Positions 1 through 5,285 of a DNA stretch of 9,032 nt are shown one piece after another. The stretch comes from Betaproteobacteria bacterium (GTDB lineage Bacteria; Pseudomonadota; Gammaproteobacteria; Burkholderiales; Burkholderiaceae_C): assembly GCA_947448675.1 (NCBI GenBank), contig CANFOR010000111.1, positions 1 through 9,032 of the forward strand, read 5' to 3'. Every line of letters starts with the position of its first letter. Position 1 is the first letter of the stretch. The notes beneath the pieces were generated by a model, which worked only from the letters and a program-made list of their open reading frames with translations, did no database searches and had not been told where the DNA came from. The translations under genes were made by a program, and so were the position numbers.

Positions 1-140
1 AGGCTGGCGACCACCACCAGGCAACTGCCTGCACGCCGCCAACGCAGGCCCACAGCAGCGCCTGCGAACACCAGCAGCAGCGGCCCGGCAGGTGGTAACA
101 GCAGGCTGCTGAGCACGGGTTTGAAAAAGGCCAATTCCAT
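1..140 (-). CDS. Probable YdcF/DUF218-family envelope protein, N-terminal fragment
   Basis: Reading the minus strand from the ATG at 138-140 gives 46 uninterrupted codons that run off the left edge. The peptide starts MELAFFKPVLSSLLLPPAGP and continues as a leucine/valine-rich stretch broken by a short basic cluster (RWRR, about residues 34-37), after which a second hydrophobic run begins. This short charged start, a first membrane segment with PP in the middle, a basic loop and a second membrane segment resemble the N-terminus of YdcF-family (DUF218) proteins of Burkholderiales. These are inner-membrane proteins with a periplasmic or cytoplasmic DUF218 domain linked to envelope metabolism. 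The DUF218 domain itself lies outside the window, so the family call rests on the N-terminus only. The gene is divergent from msrA and shares the 156-base region between them. It could instead be another small membrane protein. Confidence 0.5.
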   Translation of the reverse strand, partial: MELAFFKPVLSSLLLPPAGPLLLVFAGAAVGLRWRRAGSCLVVVAS

Positions 141-149
141 GGGTTATTT

Positions 150-176
150 GCTACAAAATAAATAGCTGTCCACGCA
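150..176 (+). repeat. Interspersed repeat core, copy 1 (intergenic)
   Basis: The 27-base segment begins GCTACA, has ATAGCTG at offset 13 and ends CCACGCA. It aligns without gaps to the segments at 945-971 (20 of 27 identical by my count) and 8467-8493 (16 of 27). I recall abundant intergenic sequences with the pattern GCTACTA...ATAGCTG...ACGC in Comamonadaceae genomes; that link is from memory. This copy lies just upstream of the minus-strand start codon at 138-140 and about 120 bases upstream of msrA. Confidence 0.55.
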
Positions 177-237
177 TATTCTATGAGACTTTCGGGCTGG
201 TAACCCTATAAAAACTGATAAATCCATTGGCGCGCTG

Positions 238-247
238 CAAGCGCTTG
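238..247. repeat. Perfect 10-base palindrome CAAGCGCTTG
   Basis: CAAGCGCTTG reads the same on both strands and sits about 50 bases upstream of the msrA start. AAGCGCT-type sequences often form the distal part of the Comamonadaceae repeat whose core is at 150-176, so this may be the other end of that element. It could also be a protein-binding site or chance. Confidence 0.3.
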
Positions 248-285
248 GCGTAAGATGCTCGTTCAGGGCACAAGCCCCTACGGAT

Positions 286-289
286 GGAG
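286..289 (+). promoter_or_regulatory. Shine-Dalgarno site of msrA
   Basis: GGAG is followed by seven T residues and the ATG at 297. This favours 297 over the upstream in-frame ATG at 255, which has no such site and would add 14 residues before the conserved start of the MsrA domain. Confidence 0.7.
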
Positions 290-296
290 TTTTTTT

Positions 297-839
297 ATGG
301 CGAGTAATCTGCAAACCATCGTCTTGGGCGGTGGCTGTTTTTGGTGCACCGAAGCGGTGTTTGTGAACGTCTCGGGGATTGAAGACGTGGAGTCGGGCTA
401 TAGCAATGGCCACTTGCAAAACCCCAGCTATGACGACGTGTGCTCGGGCAACACGGGCCACAATGAAGTGGTGCAACTGCGCTTTGACCCAGCGCGCATC
501 AGCCTGCAGCAAATTTTTGAAATTTTCTTTCTCATCCACGACCCCACCACGCTCAACCGCCAGGGCAATGACACCGGCAGCCAATACCGCAGCGGCATCT
601 ACTGCAGCACGCCCGAGCAAGAGCAACAGGCACGCGCCTTCATCCAAGAGGTGAACGCTCAGGGGGTGTACCCGTCGCCCATCGTCACCGAGGTGCAGCC
701 CATCCGCAATTACTGGCCTGCCGAGGAATACCACCAAGACTATTTTGCCAAGCACCCGCAGCAAGCCTATTGCATGGCCGTGGCCGCGCCCAAGGTGGCC
801 AAATTCCGCAAGACCTTTGCATCTTTGGTGAAAAGCTAG
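297..839 (+). CDS. msrA: Peptide-methionine (S)-S-oxide reductase MsrA
   Basis: MsrA reduces the S-epimer of methionine sulfoxide, free or in proteins, back to methionine, usually with thioredoxin as electron donor; it repairs oxidative damage. The 180-residue protein is the usual length and nearly all catalytic domain. Seen directly: the active-site motif GCFWC at residues 13-17 (nucleophile Cys14, with Glu19 following as in the family), CSGNTGHNEVV at 49-59 where most homologues have TGHAE, the HDPTT segment, GNDTGSQYRS, and a C-terminal YC with Cys159 as the likely resolving cysteine. Further cysteines are Cys17, Cys49 and Cys103. No signal peptide is present, so the enzyme should be cytoplasmic. 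E. coli MsrA has GCFWG and a second C-terminal cysteine; here that second cysteine is missing and Cys17 is extra, so the disulfide relay may differ. It is transcribed toward the ProQ-like gene, 78 bases away, and may be cotranscribed with it. Confidence 0.96.
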   Translation: MASNLQTIVLGGGCFWCTEAVFVNVSGIEDVESGYSNGHLQNPSYDDVCSGNTGHNEVVQLRFDPARISLQQIFEIFFLIHDPTTLNRQGNDTGSQYRSGIYCSTPEQEQQARAFIQEVNAQGVYPSPIVTEVQPIRNYWPAEEYHQDYFAKHPQQAYCMAVAAPKVAKFRKTFASLVKS

Positions 840-917
840 GCTGCAGCCAGCCCGTTTGCGGTTTTTGTGCTGCCTAGGGCTTACAGTCCAGGCTCTTTGC
901 ATTTTTTACGCTTCCCC

Positions 918-1724
918 ATGACCGACACTGCTTCACCCTTGCTTGCTACTGATTCCATAGCTGCCTACGCACAGCCAGAGCTCATTGTGGCGCATTCGGA
1001 GCAGCCTGGGCATGAACCAGGGGCGCCGAAACAGTCCCGGCAGCACCAGCAGCAGAGCGCCCGCATGGGGCCCGCTGGGCCACGCATCGAGCAGTCTAAA
1101 GAGCGCCAGCGCAATACCGGCCCTGCGCGCGCCGTCAACCCGGTGCTGGAGCGCTTGTTCGCACTCTACCCGCAGATGTTTGGGGCACGCTTCTTGCCGC
1201 TCAAACTAGGCGTGTACCAAGAGCTGTTGGCCGCTCATCCCGAGGTGTTTGCCAAAGAAGAACTCAAGTTGGCTTTGGGCCAACATGCGCGTTCAACGCG
1301 CTATCTAGAAGCCGTGGCCAGCAGCAGCCAGCGCTACAACTTGCAAGCCGAGCCGGTCGAGCCCCTGGCCCCCGACCACGTGCACCACGCCATCATGGAG
1401 GTGTTTCGGCGCCGCCAAGCGCGCAGCCGTGACGATCTGCGCCCCTGGCTGCGCGAACGCTTGGCTGGGGCCATCGAGGCCTCGGGCTTGGGCAGCATGC
1501 AGTATGCTGAACAGGTGCGCAGCCAAGACCCTGTGGCCCTGCAGGCCCTGCAAGAGGCGATGGAGTGGCTGGCCGAGCAAAGCGCCAAGCGCGCTGCGCT
1601 CTTGCGCGCCTTTGATGCCAGTGGCCTGGGCGCTGCAGCATTTGCCCAAGCCTATGGGCTGGAACTGCGCAGTGTAGAGCAGGCCCTGGCCCAGCGCCAA
1701 GCCCCAAGCGCAACGGGCTGCTAG
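918..1724 (+). CDS. ProQ/FinO-domain RNA-binding protein
   Basis: ProQ/FinO proteins bind structured small RNAs and mRNA 3' ends and act as RNA chaperones. The 268-residue product has three parts. Residues 1-70 are low-complexity, rich in Gln, Pro, Ser and Ala, and include a peptide encoded by the repeat at 945-971. Residues 72-166 form the FinO domain, recognisable from NPVLERLFALYP, LPLKLGVYQEL, EELKLALGQHARSTRYLEAV and a basic RRR at its end. Residues 167-268 are helical and contain two similar units starting EASGLG and DASGLG (about 188-200 and 234-246). The C-terminal Tudor-like domain of E. coli ProQ is not evident. I chose ATG 918 over the in-frame ATG at 867, whose extra 17 residues look like intergenic sequence. 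No Shine-Dalgarno site precedes 918, so the start is less certain than the family. E. coli ProQ regulates many RNAs; targets here are unknown. Confidence 0.88.
   Translation: MTDTASPLLATDSIAAYAQPELIVAHSEQPGHEPGAPKQSRQHQQQSARMGPAGPRIEQSKERQRNTGPARAVNPVLERLFALYPQMFGARFLPLKLGVYQELLAAHPEVFAKEELKLALGQHARSTRYLEAVASSSQRYNLQAEPVEPLAPDHVHHAIMEVFRRRQARSRDDLRPWLRERLAGAIEASGLGSMQYAEQVRSQDPVALQALQEAMEWLAEQSAKRAALLRAFDASGLGAAAFAQAYGLELRSVEQALAQRQAPSATGC
945..971 (+). repeat. Interspersed repeat core, copy 2 (inside the proQ-like gene)
   Basis: The segment begins GCTACT, has ATAGCTG at offset 13 and ends CTACGCA. By my count it matches copy 1 and copy 3 at 20 of 27 positions each, without gaps. It is read in frame and encodes ATDSIAAYA, residues 10-18 of the ProQ-like protein, in the unstructured leader ahead of the FinO domain. 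Confidence 0.55.
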
Positions 1725-1748
1725 GCGACCACGGCCTTGCCATGGTGT

Positions 1749-1764
1749 AGCGCTTCAGCGCTTC
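1749..1764. repeat. Tandem 8-base repeat between convergent genes
   Basis: AGCGCTTC occurs twice head to tail, ending inside the stop codon (1763-1765 on the minus strand) of the DegV-family gene. It is in the 38-base gap between the convergent proQ-like and degV-like genes. AGCGCT is itself palindromic. I do not see a terminator hairpin with a T-run on either strand here. Confidence 0.35.
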
Positions 1765-2713
1765 AGTAGTAGTGGCTGCTCAGCTCGTTACCGTGTTCTT
1801 GCATAGCTAAAAACCCAGCCGACAAAGCGCGTGGCCCCAAGTTGATGGCATTGCTCATCGACATTGTGGCCACATGCACGCTAATGCCGCGCTGCTGTGC
1901 CAAGCCCACCAAGTTTTGGTAGCCGGGCATGAAGTCCACATCGTTCAAGGGGCCGCCATAGCTCAGCACCACATGCGGCGAGAACAAGCGTTCTTCCGTG
2001 ATCACGCGGCGCAGTTTGGCAAATAGCACCTCGCGTGCGCGAACAGTGCCAAAACGCCGGCTAACGACGCGGGTAGCCGTTTGGGTTGCATAGAGAATGG
2101 GCGCAATATTGAACAAGCGCGTGGCCAACAACTTGGCACTGCTGACGTTCCGAATGCCGCGGCTGCGCGCATAGGCGGCAACAAATTCTGGTTTGCTTGG
2201 CACGGTAAAGGTATGTGTGTTGCGCGTGTTGTTGTGCGCTCGGCGTTGCAATTGGGTCCAATCCAGACCGCGCTGACGCTGTTCCAAAATATCGATCAAT
2301 TGCACCCCGTATCCGGCGGAACTGGCCCCACTGTCTTGCACGCCAATGCGCGAGGCCACGGCTTCTGTGAGCGGGTCACTGCGCAGAGTGCTCACAGCAC
2401 GTCGCATGTAATCATACATTTTGCTGCGCTGAGCGCTGGTATGCAAAGCCAATATGGGGGGGCCCAAAGTGCGCAATTGTTCGTGTAAAAAATCGAGTGT
2501 TTCGCGCGCGGACAAAACCTCGGTTTGACACCAGCCGGGCCTAGCTTGGTCGAGCAGTGCTAATTGCTCTGCAGTGTGCAAGGGGTTGCGTAGGTCGAGT
2601 GATTTTTCACCACCCAAAACCAAACGCACAGGCAAAACCGCAACCGATTCAGTTTGCAAAATACCGTTGGGCACATCGCACCCAGCGTCCACAACGATCA
2701 AAGACCTTGACAT
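1763..2713 (-). CDS. DegV-family (fatty-acid-binding fold) protein
   Basis: DegV proteins bind a fatty acid between two alpha/beta domains; in Gram-positives (FakB) they present it to the kinase FakA, while the role of proteobacterial members is largely unknown. The 316-residue length fits the family. Seen: an N-terminal strand LIVVDAGCDVP (5-15) at the position of the usual TDST-DLP, VLPVR (26-30), HTSAQRS (91-97) at the site of the SSxLSGTY motif, RIGVQDSGASSAGYGVQLID (122-141) matching the conserved DS...G segment, NIAPIL (202-207), and a C-terminal GPRALSAGFLA (293-303). Several ligand-contact motifs are altered: the first motif lacks its Ser/Thr and the terminal H-x-GPG has no His and reads GPR. 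The protein has no signal peptide. It stands alone on the minus strand, convergent with the proQ-like gene. Two sampled 60-base rows gave 52-57% GC against 67% in the monooxygenase gene. No FakA-like kinase is in the window. Confidence 0.8.
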   Translation of the reverse strand: MSRSLIVVDAGCDVPNGILQTESVAVLPVRLVLGGEKSLDLRNPLHTAEQLALLDQARPGWCQTEVLSARETLDFLHEQLRTLGPPILALHTSAQRSKMYDYMRRAVSTLRSDPLTEAVASRIGVQDSGASSAGYGVQLIDILEQRQRGLDWTQLQRRAHNNTRNTHTFTVPSKPEFVAAYARSRGIRNVSSAKLLATRLFNIAPILYATQTATRVVSRRFGTVRAREVLFAKLRRVITEERLFSPHVVLSYGGPLNDVDFMPGYQNLVGLAQQRGISVHVATMSMSNAINLGPRALSAGFLAMQEHGNELSSHYY

Positions 2714-2888
2714 AAGAAGCTTTATTGATAATCACGCAGTTTCGCTGATTAAGCCAAGAGTAGCTAAGCCGTGCGTCAAATTACGCATAAAACTGTGACC
2801 AAATGCCGTTTGCGTGGTTGCGCGTAAACATGGGGGTGAGGTTTTCAGTGAAATGTGGTGTAGGCCACGAAGCCCTAAACTCAGTGCC
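2714..2888. promoter_or_regulatory. Divergent intergenic region, degV-like gene and monooxygenase gene
   Basis: This AT-richer 175-base region must serve a minus-strand promoter and probably the promoter of the plus-strand monooxygenase/efflux cluster. For the minus strand, a weak candidate is TTGGCT (on plus 2752-2757) with GATTAT (plus 2728-2733), 18 bases apart, four of six matches in each hexamer. A 5-base inverted repeat TGCGT-N6-ACGCA lies at 2772-2787 and could be an operator half-site pair. For the plus strand I see no convincing -35/-10 pair. No Shine-Dalgarno site precedes the ATG at 2889. Confidence 0.35.
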
Positions 2889-3908
2889 ATGCTGCGTTTA
2901 TCTGTACTTGACCAATCCGTTGCCCCTGCCGGGCGTCCCCAAAGCGATGCCATTGCCCACACCCTGGCCCTGGCCCAGCTGTGTGAAGCCTGGGGCTACC
3001 AGCGCTTTTGGGTCAGTGAGCACCACAGCCACCCGACCATTGTGGGCAGCGCGCCCGAGGTGCTAATGGCCGCCATTGCCGCGCGCACCAGCCGCATCCG
3101 CATTGGCAGTGCGGGCGTGATGCTGCCGCACTACGCGCCGCTCAAAGTGGCCGAGCAGTTTCGCGTGCTCGACGCGCTGGCCCCGGGCCGTATCGACCTG
3201 GGTGTGGGCCGCGCGCCGGGCAGCGACCGGCGCACCTCGATGCTGCTCAACCCCGACCCACGCGCCTCTGACAACTTTGCCCAGGCCGTGCTGGAGCTGC
3301 AAGCCTGGGTGGGTGAGGGTGTGACCAGCGAAGGCATGCCGCCCGGCCACCCCGGCTACGGTGTGCACGCCTGCCCGCAAGGGGCCAGCGCGCCCAGCGT
3401 GTGGATGCTGGGCAGCTCGGACTACGGCGCACGCTTGGCCGCGCAACTGGGCGTGCCCTATGCATTTGCCTACTTCATCACCGACGGCGAGGGCGCAGAC
3501 ACAGCGCTCAGCCTGTACCGCCAGCTCTACCAGCCCAGCGCGCAGCACCCCAAGCCCGTGCCATTGCTGTGTGTGTGGGCGCTGGCGGCAGACACCGAGG
3601 CCGAGGCCTGGCACCAGTTCAAAAGCCGCGAGCGCCTGCGCATGGACCGCAACCTGGGCCGACTGAGCCCCTTGCCTGCGCCCGAAGACGCCCAGCGCCC
3701 CTACAGCGAAGATGAACGCGCTAGCCAAGTCGCGCTGCGCCGCAATGCCCTGGTGGGCAGCGCGCCCCAGGTGGCAGAGAAATTGCGTGCCTTGGCTGCG
3801 CTGCACGGCGTAGACGAGCTGGCCATCATCACCTGGACGCACTACCCCGCGGTGCAAGCACGCTCTTACGAGCTGCTGGCGCGCGAGTTCGACATGCTGC
3901 CGTCTTAA
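2889..3908 (+). CDS. LLM-class flavin-dependent monooxygenase (luciferase-like, MsnO8/YhbW-type)
   Basis: Bacterial-luciferase-like enzymes use reduced flavin and oxygen to oxidise organic substrates, or sometimes act as F420 or FMN oxidoreductases. The 339-residue protein has the order of motifs I associate with the group-1 luciferase-family oxidoreductases: LRLSVLDQS at the N-terminus (2-10), GYQRFWVSEHH (36-46), GSAPEVLMAAIAARTSRIRI (53-72), GVMLPHYAPLKVAEQFRVLD (76-95), PGRIDLGVGRAPGSD (99-113) and VWMLGSSDYGARLAA (171-185). The fold is a TIM barrel. There is no signal peptide, so it should be cytoplasmic. ATG 2889 is chosen because homology begins there; an upstream in-frame GTG at 2814 would add 25 residues without family likeness. 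The substrate cannot be read from sequence, and FMN is assumed from the family. It is 36 bases upstream of the membrane-fusion gene of the efflux set, with no visible terminator, so read-through into that set is plausible. Confidence 0.9.
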   Translation: MLRLSVLDQSVAPAGRPQSDAIAHTLALAQLCEAWGYQRFWVSEHHSHPTIVGSAPEVLMAAIAARTSRIRIGSAGVMLPHYAPLKVAEQFRVLDALAPGRIDLGVGRAPGSDRRTSMLLNPDPRASDNFAQAVLELQAWVGEGVTSEGMPPGHPGYGVHACPQGASAPSVWMLGSSDYGARLAAQLGVPYAFAYFITDGEGADTALSLYRQLYQPSAQHPKPVPLLCVWALAADTEAEAWHQFKSRERLRMDRNLGRLSPLPAPEDAQRPYSEDERASQVALRRNALVGSAPQVAEKLRALAALHGVDELAIITWTHYPAVQARSYELLAREFDMLPS

Positions 3909-3944
3909 AATCATTTGCACACCGCCAAACCCATGGAACACCGT

Positions 3945-5273
3945 ATGACCTTCGACCGCCCATCTCCCCTTTTTGCAGGTTGTGCCCAGCCCGCCCATCG
4001 CCTTGCGCTGCTGGCCTGCGCGGTGCTTGTATTGGCCAGCCTAGCCGCTTGCAGCCCCAGCGTTGGGCAAGGCGGGCCTGGCGGTGCAAGTGGCCCTGGC
4101 GGCATGCCGGCGCCCGAGGTGGCGGTGCTCACCGTCACGGCCCAGGCCCAACCGGTGGAGATGGAATACACCGGCCAAACCGCTGGCTCGCGCGAGACCG
4201 AGGTGCGCGCCCGCGTTGCCGGCATTTTGCAAAAGCGTGTGTACACCGAGGGTAGTGCGGTCAAAGCGGGCGCGGTTTTGTTCCAAATTGACCCGGCGAA
4301 TTTTCAAACCCAGGTGGCCTCTACCGAAGCAGCGGTGGCCGTAGCCCAGGCCAAGCTCAACCAGGCCCAGCGCGACCAAGCCCGCCTGGCCCCCTTGGTG
4401 GTTGAAAAAGCCATCAGCCAAAAAGAATTTGACGACAGCAAGTCGGCTTTTGAGTCGGCCGAGGCCTCACTCAAGCAAATGCAGGCCCAAGCCCGCGAGG
4501 CGCGCCTGAATCTGGGCTATGCCAGTGTGGTGGCCCCCATCAGCGGTACCACCGGCACGGCCAGCAAGTCCGACGGCAGCTTGGTCACCGCGGGCGATAG
4601 CCTGCTCACCACCATCGTGCAAACCAACCCGATGTACGTGAACTTCAGCGTCTCCGAGGCCGACTTGCTGCGCCTGACCGCGCAAATGAAGTCGGGGCAA
4701 CTCAGCGTGCCCGGCGCGGCAGCCGGCACCCGTGCCGCAGGCACTGCGCGCAGCGGCAGCCTGGGCTTTAGCGTCGGCCTGAAGTTGGCCGATGGCAGCT
4801 TGTTTGCGCAAAAGGGCAAGCTCAATTTTGTCAGTGAAAAAGTCAACCCCAACACCGGCAGTTTTGACGTGCGCGCCGAGGTGCCCAACCCCGACGGCAG
4901 CTTGCGCCCTGGCCAGTTTGTGCGCGTTTTGCTTGGCGGCGCCAGCCGCGCCAACACCTTGGCCGTGCCGCAACGCGCAGTGATCGACAGCCCCTTTGGC
5001 AAGATGGTGTTCGTGGTCAACAAAGACGACAAACTCGAACCCCGCCCGGTGCAACTCGACGGTTGGACGCAGGGCAATTGGATCGTCACCAAAGGCGTGC
5101 AAAGCGGCGAGCGCGTGTTGGTCGACGGCTTCATCAAAGCCCATGACCCGGGCATGACGGTCAAGCCCGTGCCCTATGTTCCGGGCACAGCGCCAAGTGC
5201 CATGCCACCCGCACCATCAGAAGGAAAATCGCCCGCAGCGCCCGCCAATAGTGCGTCGGCAGCTACGAAATAA
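3945..5273 (+). CDS. RND efflux periplasmic adaptor (membrane-fusion lipoprotein, AcrA/MexA type)
   Basis: The adaptor bridges the inner-membrane pump and outer-membrane channel. The 442-residue protein opens with a hydrophobic signal ending in the lipobox LAAC, with Cys36 as the lipidated residue, so it should be anchored in the inner membrane. A Gly/Pro-rich linker follows (about 37-57). The lipoyl half-motifs are at 84-119 (RETEVRARVAGIL, TEGSAVKAGAVLFQID) and 189-226 (LGYASVVAPISGTTG). A coiled-coil hairpin rich in Ala, Gln and Lys lies between (120-185). The beta-barrel spans about 228-335 and the membrane-proximal domain 336-405 (VPQRAVIDS, GERVLVDGF). An Ala/Pro-rich tail ends the protein. 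Length is typical (AcrA about 400) plus linker and tail. Start: ATG 3945 has a weak GGA upstream; ATG 3933 is in frame and would add four residues. The pump gene begins 12 bases downstream. An Ala/Gly/Thr-rich insert at 256-272 is unusual. Confidence 0.93.
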   Translation: MTFDRPSPLFAGCAQPAHRLALLACAVLVLASLAACSPSVGQGGPGGASGPGGMPAPEVAVLTVTAQAQPVEMEYTGQTAGSRETEVRARVAGILQKRVYTEGSAVKAGAVLFQIDPANFQTQVASTEAAVAVAQAKLNQAQRDQARLAPLVVEKAISQKEFDDSKSAFESAEASLKQMQAQAREARLNLGYASVVAPISGTTGTASKSDGSLVTAGDSLLTTIVQTNPMYVNFSVSEADLLRLTAQMKSGQLSVPGAAAGTRAAGTARSGSLGFSVGLKLADGSLFAQKGKLNFVSEKVNPNTGSFDVRAEVPNPDGSLRPGQFVRVLLGGASRANTLAVPQRAVIDSPFGKMVFVVNKDDKLEPRPVQLDGWTQGNWIVTKGVQSGERVLVDGFIKAHDPGMTVKPVPYVPGTAPSAMPPAPSEGKSPAAPANSASAATK

Positions 5274-5277
5274 GGAG
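5271..5277 (+). promoter_or_regulatory. Strong Shine-Dalgarno site of the pump gene, overlapping the adaptor stop codon
   Basis: TAAGGAG joins the stop codon TAA (5271-5273) to a GGAG (5274-5277), eight bases before the ATG at 5286. This arrangement favours translational coupling of adaptor and pump. Confidence 0.75.
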
Positions 5278-5285
5278 CGCACTGC

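Larger units (their letters stand above)
141..296. other. Divergent intergenic region between the ydcF-like gene and msrA
   Basis: This 156-base AT-richer region must hold the promoters of both flanking genes. I see one copy of the interspersed repeat core (150-176), a TATAAA hexamer at 207-212 without a convincing -35 partner, and a perfect 10-base palindrome CAAGCGCTTG at 238-247. A GGAG Shine-Dalgarno site for msrA stands at 286-289. No hairpin followed by a T-run was found. Promoter positions cannot be fixed by eye. Confidence 0.5.

Noticed and set aside
207..212. TATAAA as the msrA -10 box
   Set aside because: No acceptable -35 hexamer is found 16-18 bases upstream, so it is not reported as a promoter.
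830..885. Intrinsic terminator after msrA (CTAGGC/GCCTAG arms, or CCG-TTTG-CGG followed by five T)
   Set aside because: The first pair has a loop of about 30 bases and the second a 3-base stem; neither is a convincing terminator.
144..902. A 252-codon minus-strand open frame covering all of msrA
   Set aside because: It is antisense to a clear msrA, and its product is low-complexity without family likeness. Long antisense frames are common in GC-rich genes.
1725..1775. Bidirectional terminator between the convergent proQ-like and degV-like genes
   Set aside because: Only short symmetric pieces (CCATGG, AGCGCT) are present, with no long stem and no T-run.
2707..2735. Perfect TTGACA at 2707-2712 as a -35 for the monooxygenase
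   Set aside because: The only good -10 match, GATAAT at 2727-2732, is 14 bases away, too close. The hexamer also overlaps the degV-like start codon, so it may be chance.
2814..2888. GTG at 2814 as start of the monooxygenase
   Set aside because: It adds 25 residues with no likeness to the family and has no ribosome site; family similarity begins at ATG 2889.
3063..3998. A 311-codon minus-strand open frame over the monooxygenase gene
   Set aside because: It mirrors the codon structure of the well-supported plus-strand gene; the His/Val/Gly-rich product has no recognisable domain.
4467..5164. Two overlapping minus-strand frames of over 200 codons across the adaptor gene
   Set aside because: Shadows of the membrane-fusion gene; no motif, ribosome site or domain supports either.
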